64,000 nucleotides of DNA, from assembly GCA_030544235.1 (NCBI GenBank), contig CM060470.1, positions 24,172,098 through 24,236,097 on the forward strand, in the 5' to 3' direction. Position numbers and translations under genes: made by a program. Every line of letters begins with the position of its first letter. Within the stretch, counting starts at the first letter, position 1. The notes below the pieces were generated by a model, which had not been told where the DNA came from, ran no database searches, and worked only from the letters and a program-made list of their open reading frames with translations. This document shows positions 56,688 to 64,000 of the stretch, piece after piece. The stretch comes from Lepturacanthus savala (lineage: Eukaryota > Chordata > Actinopteri > Scombriformes > Trichiuridae).

Positions 56688-57060
56688 ATTACCTTCATGA
56701 GGAGGCATTGTTTTTGGTTCCATTTTCTACTGTTTGTTTATCTGTGAACAGGATTACAGAAAAACTACTTGGCTGAGAAATTTCGTGGTGAATTTTAGAC
56801 TTGGCTAAAGACAAAGCGGTTAAATTTTGAGGTGTATCCCACTCACGAAACATGCACAAAGCTTGTTTTAGTGGCTGAGAGTGGCTCCTGCTAGTCATTG
56901 GAATGCAGTTGACAGACCTCTGCCCTGGTGATTCATCTAGGCATGATCCTAATAGTACTGAAAATAAAGCTACACACTGGTTGTGCTGCATATTTGCATG
57001 TGAAATAGAAAGCTCACCATTTGCCTTACTGAAGGTTTGTGCTCTCCAAGTGCCCTTAGT
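56688..57060 (+). repeat. Medium repeat, copy C, both ends present
   Basis: It starts ATTACCTTCATGAGGAGGC and ends GAAGGTTTGTGCTCTCCAAG then TGCCCTTAGT. Interior blocks include GTTTGTTTATCTGTGAACAG, GATTACAGAAAAACTACT, TTTTAGACTTGGCTAAAGAC, GTTTTAGTGGCTGAGAGTGG and CTCCTGCTAGTCATTGGAAT. This copy defines the element as about 370 bases. Terminal CTTCATGAGG and CTGAAGG-type sequence suggest short inverted ends, but no target duplication is clear. Confidence 0.6.
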
Positions 57061-57999
57061 ATGCTCAAATAAGATTATAAGGAATTTAGCTCACATTCCC
57101 TGTAGCTTTCTTTAACTATCAAAACCTGTCTATAAATACATTAATTCTCATGTCATATTCAGGAACTCTCTCTTTTTGATCATTATGGTTAAAATGCTGA
57201 TTTTGGTGCAGTTTCTGCTATATCGATTACAACCAATGAGGAAAATATGCAGCAGTAGGACTTCTGAGGAAACCATTTGTATGAACAGTGGAATAACTTC
57301 AACTTCATAATGGAAAGATATGTGGATAGACTTTCAACTTATGGCATGTGAGTATTGTATTAACACACGCTTTAAAAAGTGTCCCAATTCATCAAACAGC
57401 TTAATATGTCATCAGCTATCATCTGCAAAAATACAATGATAGATGTGTATGGCTGTTTTGATCATATTTAAAACAAACCTTAAGATTTATTCTGAGTTCA
57501 TTTAAGGACACGAGTGGTTTTCATTGCAAGATTTCATTCATTGTTTCATTGTTGTTTTTAATAAACGGTCACTGTTAGGTGACAAATAAATAGTTTTCTC
57601 TTTCTTCTTGACAACAAAAGCTACCCTGTGCTTCAAACACTTTTAATGTGAAGCAACAACAGTAGGATGTTCTGTTTGCATTAACAGCTAATTAATACAG
57701 CTCTGACATAGTTTAAAGATAAACTAAACTTTAAAGTTTAAAGTTCCTTCTTGTTCTTGCATCACTGAAATGAACAGACATTTCCTAATTTGATTTGTAA
57801 GTGCCAAAACTCTTGAATTTAATTGCTCTTATAGAAGACAGTGTGCAACAATTCCTCTTACAATTCCACCCACCATTTATTTTTAACCCCTAAAGCTATA
57901 CAAATATCCTTGTATGGTAAAAAATAAATTGTAGGAAAAAAAATTATCTGAGAAATTTCAGCCAATGTTCTATACTACTAATATTAAAAATACATTTGC
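57061..57999. other. Unassigned AT-rich DNA
   Basis: No gene or repeat recognised. Confidence 0.5.
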
Positions 58000-58245
58000 C
58001 CCAGATATTTTTGTCTTCATCAAGGTAGGAGATGCCCCAGTCTACCATGACGAATCACTGCTGGCATTTTCAGCACCACGGACAGTGTCCATTTGCGCTT
58101 GTGTGTCTGTCTGTCCTTCTCATATCTCAAGAACCATTCATCTGATCTACTTCACACTTGGTGGGTCTGTTGTTGGCCACCCAAGGAAGTGCAGTGTTGA
58201 GTGTGAAGTTGTTTGTACATGCAACACAGGTAATTGTTGATATTA
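58000..58245 (+). repeat. Dispersed teleost repeat (TCAAGAACCATTCATCTG family)
   Basis: GTTTCTGTCTGTCC-like lead (GTGTGTCTGTCTGTCCTTCT), then CATATCTCAAGAACCATTCA, TCTGATCTACTTCACACTTG, GTGGGTCTGTTGTTGG and CCCAAGGAAGTGCAGTGTTG. These blocks occur together in dispersed copies in fish genomes as I recall. A 91-codon frame over it is incidental. Confidence 0.45.
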
Positions 58246-58719
58246 ATCTGTATCTGAGAGCATGCACTCCAATTCACAGCAATCTGTCTTTAAAGTATGG
58301 ATGCTTACGATAAGACGGTGATTCTGAGTTAAAATGAGATATTTCTTTACCAATTGCCTTTGCTACTGCAGTGAAGGAATGTGGGAAGGAATATTGATAC
58401 ATTTCACTGTTTGTTTTTTGTTTTGTTTTTGTTTTTTGGGGTGGGGGGTGGGGGGTTGAGCAAATTTGTGACTTTATAAACTCAGAAAATGTGACTGTTT
58501 TTCTAGCAAATTTATGACTTTAATCTTGGAAATACTGAGCTTTCTTGGAATATTACCCCCAGGCTCCGTAATTTATTTTCTCTTTTTTCCTACAATGGCC
58601 CTAATCCTCTTCTCTAACCTTGAGTTTATTTTAATACTGTTTCCATTATATAGGAGTCATACTGAAAGTGTATGCAAACACACACACACATGCACACACA
58701 CATCACTGCTGCCAATTCT
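58246..58719. other. Unassigned DNA with a G-rich run
   Basis: T/G-rich sequence leads to GGGGTGGGGGGTGGGGGG at 58438-58455, able in principle to form a G-quadruplex. A CA-rich run is at 58675-58703. No gene recognised. Confidence 0.5.
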
Positions 58720-59200
58720 GCATTATGCCAAGCCAGGCGGGAAATTGATCCAGCTTGCGTTGGTTTCAGCTCCCTGCAACGTGGGCCTTGTGTCACTCAC
58801 TGACATATCCTGTAAAATGTTTCCACAGTCGAAGGAGCTCCCAGAAGATTTTTTATGTACAATTCTGTTGCATTCGCTTGAAAAGAAAATGCTCCATTAA
58901 AATTCACAATAACGCATCAACAAAACGGCATTTGCAAGACCTTCCACATACAGTAAGTGATAGCTTTTAACCTGTGCTCCACTCTGCAGTCGAGGCTCAC
59001 ATGGTTCTGCTGAGCAGGAATTCCAAGTGGATCCGTGGATTTGTGCACTTACTTAGCAAGTCTATGACAGTTTTTTAGAAAACAATAAAAAATAATATTC
59101 ACTGACGCCTCATGACAGCTGTCTGAGGCATGGCCATTTTCTTCAACTTGCGTTTGTCATCCAGTCTTTTACAGTGCTTTCTTGGAAAAGGTACCATGGG
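58720..59200. promoter_or_regulatory. Candidate conserved non-coding block
   Basis: Repeat-free, high-complexity sequence such as GCCAGGCGGGAAATTGATCC, TTGCATTCGCTTGAAAAG, AATAACGCATCAACAAAACG and CTGACGCCTCATGACAGCTG. The texture resembles a conserved non-coding element. The plus frame at 58514-58900 extends into it but is not recognised. This is inference only. Confidence 0.22.
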
Positions 59201-60447
59201 ATCACTTTTCTGGATGTAAAAACTGACCTCGTGGGGAACATTTGGCACAATCAATCTTGTTATTAATTAATCATAATATTTTCTCTGGTCACAACAGATG
59301 GAAGTCCTTACTTGGGGCTGGAACTTCCATTATCAAATGACGATAGCTGCGTTGACCTACTGGAGTGCATTCTGTACATGTGTGTGCAGTTTTGAATACG
59401 TGCTTCAGAATTTATTCATTGGTTTTCTGAACAAATGAATCATTCATGAATGTTTAAAAAAAAACAGTGATGTGGTAGTGATGTGAATTATTTGACATTT
59501 CATCGCTACAAGTTCCAAACTAAGTGAAGAGCAAAGGGTGAAACCATTAAAGCATTTGGCAGGTCCTCAAGGACTCTACTCAAACTCTCACAAGTTAATC
59601 GATTCACTTGGAAAATTGTAATATAATCCACTGGATCACTCACATTAGGTAGCAGATTTTAACCGCTGTCAGTTTTATGTGGATTAGTTTTACTTTCAAA
59701 AGTCTGTCAATTATGTGTGGACCACAAATCATTTTCTGACATAAATCTATCCATACTTTCACACTGAATCCCCTTTTTTCCTTATAGCCACATAATGATA
59801 TATTTTATACTTTAATACTATTTTAATTACTGTAAAAACCTATTTTATTTTTTTAGTTTCTCTATTTGTTGTTATAGTGTGATTGAACTGATAAACTGAC
59901 ATGTGGCACAAGGATCCGCTCAATGTTGGTAAAGTTATATTTCCCTGAACTGTAGTGATAGATCTCACCGGGTCAACAGGTACGCCCATGTTTTATGTCA
60001 TTGTTTCATAAATTGTCGGTCCCAACCCTAGTGACCACTTATGGGTGGGTCGAATGATATCCTGCATGAATTATTCCTTTTTTTGTTGGTGTTAGCACAG
60101 TGTCTGAGGGGTGTGAGTCCTCTACAGCCAGATCCAAACTAAAACTCTTTTTTTGGAAATATGAATATAACCTTTTTATTTTTTAACATTACATTATTCA
60201 TTATACAGTTTTAATTTATTTTTATTTTAAATCATTAGCCATGGTCTGATTATCTCAAGGACTAGAATTATTTTTCTATTTTAATTTTGTTTTTATGTGA
60301 TAATGTTTATGTAATAGGTAATTACAAAATAATGAATATATACTGAGGTGATAAAAAAAATCCCTGTTGATATTCAGGATTGTGGAAGCACATGCAGGGA
60401 GGAGACCTCTGCAAAACTATATGTCATATATAATGTATGGATACTGA
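59201..60447. other. Unassigned AT-rich DNA
   Basis: No gene or repeat recognised. Confidence 0.5.
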
Positions 60448-60487
60448 ACACACACACACACATACACATACACACATGCACACACAT
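60448..60487. repeat. Imperfect (CA)n microsatellite
   Basis: CA units with T interruptions (ACACATACACATACACACATG). It directly abuts the Tc1 terminal fragment that follows. Confidence 0.9.
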
Positions 60488-60534
60488 TAAATGAAAATAT
60501 AAATGCAACACTTTTGTTTTTGCTCTCATTTTTG
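60488..60534 (+). mobile_element. Solo Tc1 terminal-repeat fragment (third lineage)
   Basis: GAAAATATAAATGCAACACT then TTTGTTTTTGCTCTCATTTT matches the terminal repeat of the same Tc1-like family whose other end is at 39840-39891. There the reverse complement reads AAAAATATAAACACTTTTAT then TTTTGCCCAC. No transposase or second end follows. Confidence 0.55.
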
Positions 60535-61952
60535 ACCTTTTCAACCTCTAAGTTGGTGCTGGTGTTGGGATGTTGCCAGTTGAACTTATGAACCTGCTAA
60601 GAAACTTTTTGCTTTGCTTTTCATGTGCTAGAGCTGATTAGAGAGCCATGTCATTACATCATATGTATATGTTTGTGTACAGCACCATTTTGACACCCTG
60701 CATTTTTTTTTATGGTGGCGGTCCATTAGGAGCAAGGGGTGTGGAGAATGAAAAGAGAGAGGGCGAAACAACAGAGAGACAGCGGGGGAGAGTGAGTCAC
60801 AGGTGCCTCGTCCAGACCCACTGGCCAACTCGGTTTTGTTTGTTCTGCAGCTGTTTTGTTGATCTGGTCTGTGTCCAGCTCGTTCTGAAGCTACTACAGG
60901 CAGCCAGCAGGGGGGTTGCCCCCTCTCTCTTGGCTCTTCTCAGGACCCCTCCTTTTTTTTATTTATTTATTTTAAGTGAAGCTTCAAATTAATTCTAATA
61001 TTGCCAAGAGAAACTTCCAAGTCCAAAAACCAGCATTTGGTGCAGAGAACTATTAGCACCATCTTCAAGCACAACAATGATCTGATTGGTCATTTTGGCT
61101 TTGGTTGGTCACGATAATCCTGCCACCAGTCGGTGATGTAAGTGGTCATGAACTCTGTAACCTATTTTACAGGCTAAGGGCCGAATCTTTGCCTGTCAAA
61201 ACAGAAATAATTGGCTCTAAATAAGGTTCTGGCTCTGAACTGGCCCTGGAACTGCTGTGGTTAAAGAGGGGTATCTGAGTATTAGGCAGGCATGTTGTCT
61301 CTGTGGTGGCTCCAACAGACACAGTTTCAAGTTCTCTATGACAAATGAGGAACTGACTTATCAAACTGAAAACAGTTAAATGTCAAGAAATGTTACCGTA
61401 TTGTAATGTTCATTGCTGTGACTGAAGAGTTCTTCTATTAATCTCTGAACTTGCCATATTAAAGGATACATGATACAGAAGTTAGACCATCTTTTGTGAC
61501 CTATTTCCCAGTGAAACAGATTATTTGAGGGGAGAGGGATTTAAATCAAATCCTCACATTTGATTGGACCACAATAAATATATTTTAAGGCAGTAGAGGA
61601 ACTTAAACCAGCAGAAATGGTTTATAGTGTAATATGTCTGTTCATGAATCTTGCAAACTGGAAAAAGGTATTTTTATGCATGCTAACCCACATGTGGCAG
61701 TGGTTAAGTGATTGTTTCCAACAAAATTGATGTGTGTAATGATGCATGGACATCACTGAACGCATATCTTAAGCAAGTTTCTCTTTCCTTGAAGGCATAC
61801 TGATTGTTAACTCAATGGATAGAGAGAAATGGACAGAGTGAGAGAAAGAGAAGTAAAACTGTGCCATATGAGAAAGATGGAGGAGATACACAGAGGTCAC
61901 AGGAGCAGAGGGACCTGCTGGTAAAGCTTCACAAAAACACAAGACATAAAAC
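60535..61952. other. Unassigned DNA
   Basis: About 60690-60990 is GC-richer, with a 114-codon plus frame (60648-60992) that is not recognised. The rest is AT-rich and featureless. Confidence 0.4.
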
Positions 61953-61969
61953 TTTTTTTTTTTTTTTTT
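61953..61969. repeat. Poly(T) run
   Basis: Seventeen T in a row. No SINE or LINE body is recognised next to it, so it is treated as a simple run. Confidence 0.9.
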
Positions 61970-62390
61970 ATCTTTTCATCCAGCAAAGGAGAAGTTTGTC
62001 AGAGTACTACATTACTATTATTTATACACACACAGACACACCTTTCCAGTCACCTCATGGCAGCAGAAAATTCCCCCTTTCCTGCTGCAGCGTGCAGTAA
62101 GAACTTAACAGAGATGTCTGACTTTATGACCCACAGGAACAGGAATATTTATTGAATTTAATACCCACTTCATATATATAATAGATAAATATAAATATAA
62201 TAGTTCATTACATACATAGAATTGTATGTAATGAACCCCACTCCAGTATCTTGTGTTTGCACTATTGTCTTTTTTCTGTAGCACTTTTTTTGTATAGCTT
62301 ATTTGTCTCATTATTGCAAGAGCAAAGAAAATAAAAAGGGTGAGTGAGAAAGGGAGAGAGAGGGTCAAAAGGAAGATATTGTGTGGACTG
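61970..62390. other. Unassigned DNA
   Basis: No gene or repeat recognised before the long repeat at 62391. Confidence 0.5.
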
Positions 62391-63222
62391 TCAAGTCTAG
62401 TCAAGTCAAGTCAATTTTATATGTATAGCCTCAAATCCCAGATCGCAGATTTGCCCCAATAGGCTCTATAGTTTGTATATCACAACATCCCCTGTCCTTA
62501 GACCCCCACATTATACACATTGTAAGAAAAAGACAGTCCCTCCTCCAGGATGGAATAGATGAAGTGTGCATGTGGAGGATGCCTCGTCCTCCACATACAG
62601 GATCCAGGATCCAGGTGAACCAGGACAGGGTCAGACCCTCCAGCAAATGAAGGCTCCTTGTAATGGTCACAATGCAGCATGGTCTGTGAGGGCAGGACTC
62701 CGGGAACAAAACAGATTGAAAAAATGGAACATCAGTGGGTCATGAGTGTTACAGATGGAAGAAAAAAAAGAGAAGCTCAAGAGTATCTCATGAGGTCCAA
62801 GCTGTCTAAACCTATAACAGCATAACAATGTTCTAGGCCAGCCAGGACCAGCCCTAACTATAGGGTTCTTCAAAAAGGAAAGTTTTTAACGTGTTCTTAA
62901 ATGTATGATGGATGTCTGCCCCTGGACCGAAACAGGAAGATGATTCCACAGGAGAGAAGCCTGGTAGGTGAAGGCTCTGCCTCCCATTTCTATGTTTAGA
63001 AATTCTGGAGACCTCTAATAAGCTACATTTTTGTTCTAGATGGATGATACAGAATTATGAGATCCTTAAGATAGGATAGAGCCTGACCATTAAGAGCTTC
63101 GTAGATGAGGTGGAGGATTTTTAATTTTATTCTTGATTTCACAGGAAGCCAGTGCGGAGAGGCTAATACTGATGAGATATAGTTCCTTTTTCTAGTGCCT
63201 TAATATACACGCAGCTGCATAT
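62391..63222 (+). repeat. Long degenerate teleost repeat (TCAAGTCAATTTTAT...GGAAGCCAGTGC)
   Basis: It starts TCAAGTCAAGTCAATTTTAT ATGTATAGCC, the lead of a very common fish repeat (TCAATCAATTTTATTTATAT AGCGCC). Later blocks follow the expected order: GATGATTCCACAGGAG, GAAGGCTCTGCCTCCC, TAGAAATTCTGGAGACC, AAGAGCTTCGTAGATGAGGT, GGAGGATTTTTAATTTTATT and CACAGGAAGCCAGTGCGGAG. It ends near TACACGCAGCTGCAT. It has no reliable coding frame. The class of this family is not known to me. Confidence 0.55.
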
Positions 63223-64000
63223 AATTGTGTCAAGAATGAATATATTTTTATGCATATGTACTTTCTGTGTTTTGTCTGTAAGTCACCTTTTGACACAAAT
63301 CCTTGGCAAAGTTTAATGCCACGGGTATCAGAAAAACAAAATCAATTTATTTTTAATAAAACGGTGGACTTGCCTGTGAGGGCAAAGTAAATCTGCAAAA
63401 GTCTTTCAGATGATGTTTGAAATTTCAACTTTAAGGAGCTTTGACACAACAATAGTATTATGACTGTTTTGACAGTGCTGACCTTTTGGGGATAGTTTAA
63501 AAAAGAAAAAAAAAACTATCATATGATATCATAGCTGTGTTGCACCATAAACTGTTCTATGTTTAACCCTCCTCTGTCAGAGAAGGAATTGTTCCACAAA
63601 AAGGATGTTGTTAGTCATCAGTTACGAGAGTCAGTCAACAGTGAACTTATTGTCTTGTTAGTGACCAAGCTATCTAGCTCACAGACTAGATAGTTTTTGT
63701 GACTCAGTAGTACTGTTCTCAGTCTGGTGTGTTAGCTGCTAGCTCATCATCCACAGTCATTCACCACTAGCCTCTCTTTGTCCCTTTGTCACTGGGCCTC
63801 TAGCAACACCATCTTTGGTATAGACTAAATGTGGCTCTGCTTGGCTTGTCTTCACATTGACAAACAGAAACAAAATAATAACACTATAAAATAAAAAAAA
63901 AAGAGATACATTCACAACAACAGGTAACTGAGAGTCTCCAATTCACAGATGTTTTTGGTACAACACAAGGAGACACAGTCAAAAACTTGGCTTCAGCCAG
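63223..64000. other. Unassigned AT-rich DNA
   Basis: No gene or repeat recognised to the end of the window. A-rich runs occur at 63501-63517 and 63881-63902. Confidence 0.5.

Overview
The window looks like non-coding nuclear DNA of a teleost fish, most likely a percomorph. The inference rests on composition and repeats. It is AT-rich, ORFs are short and mostly random, dinucleotide arrays are frequent, and the interspersed repeats are of fish type: V-SINEs with a tRNA-like head, several lineages of Tc1-like transposons, hAT-type MITEs and L2/CR1-like LINE scraps. I recognise no host protein-coding gene, no genuine tRNA or rRNA gene and no CRISPR array in 64 kb. The segment is best read as a long intron or a gene-poor intergenic region.

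Layout. 0-5 kb: a decayed Tc1 transposase relic, a palindrome-bearing stretch, an unexplained GC-richer block (about 2.2-2.6 kb), a LINE reverse-transcriptase scrap and a reverse-oriented MITE. 5-19 kb: mostly unassigned DNA with a TA/GA array, two mid-repetitive elements (7.1-7.5 and 10.7-11.1 kb), LINE scraps, a LINE-hAT relic chimera (13.0-13.4 kb) and one or two tRNA-derived SINEs. 19-26 kb: a Charlie-like hAT MITE with matched ends, a CAGTGG-ended MITE, candidate conserved non-coding DNA with an RFX X-box, a SINE and another mid-repetitive element. 26-37 kb is the densest transposon region: a MITE split by a V-SINE, a nearly complete Tc1 element with a dead transposase, a second Tc1 lineage with replaced interior, and a MITE carrying two V-SINEs. 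39.3-39.9 kb: a third Tc1 lineage, antisense and internally deleted. 40-62 kb: mostly unique sequence with four copies of one medium repeat, other repeat fragments, a 15-bp minisatellite and further candidate conserved non-coding blocks. 62.4-63.2 kb: a long degenerate teleost repeat.

All mobile elements seen are inactive. The 31-kb Tc1 transposase has four indels and a lost catalytic glutamate, the 39-kb copy lost its catalytic core, and the others are fragments or non-autonomous. The most interesting structure is the repeated nesting of V-SINEs in one MITE family: all three long V-SINE copies lie inside copies of that MITE, one with a perfect 11-bp target duplication. Family names come from recognition by eye and should be confirmed with RepeatMasker or Dfam. 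Candidate regulatory blocks are inference only.
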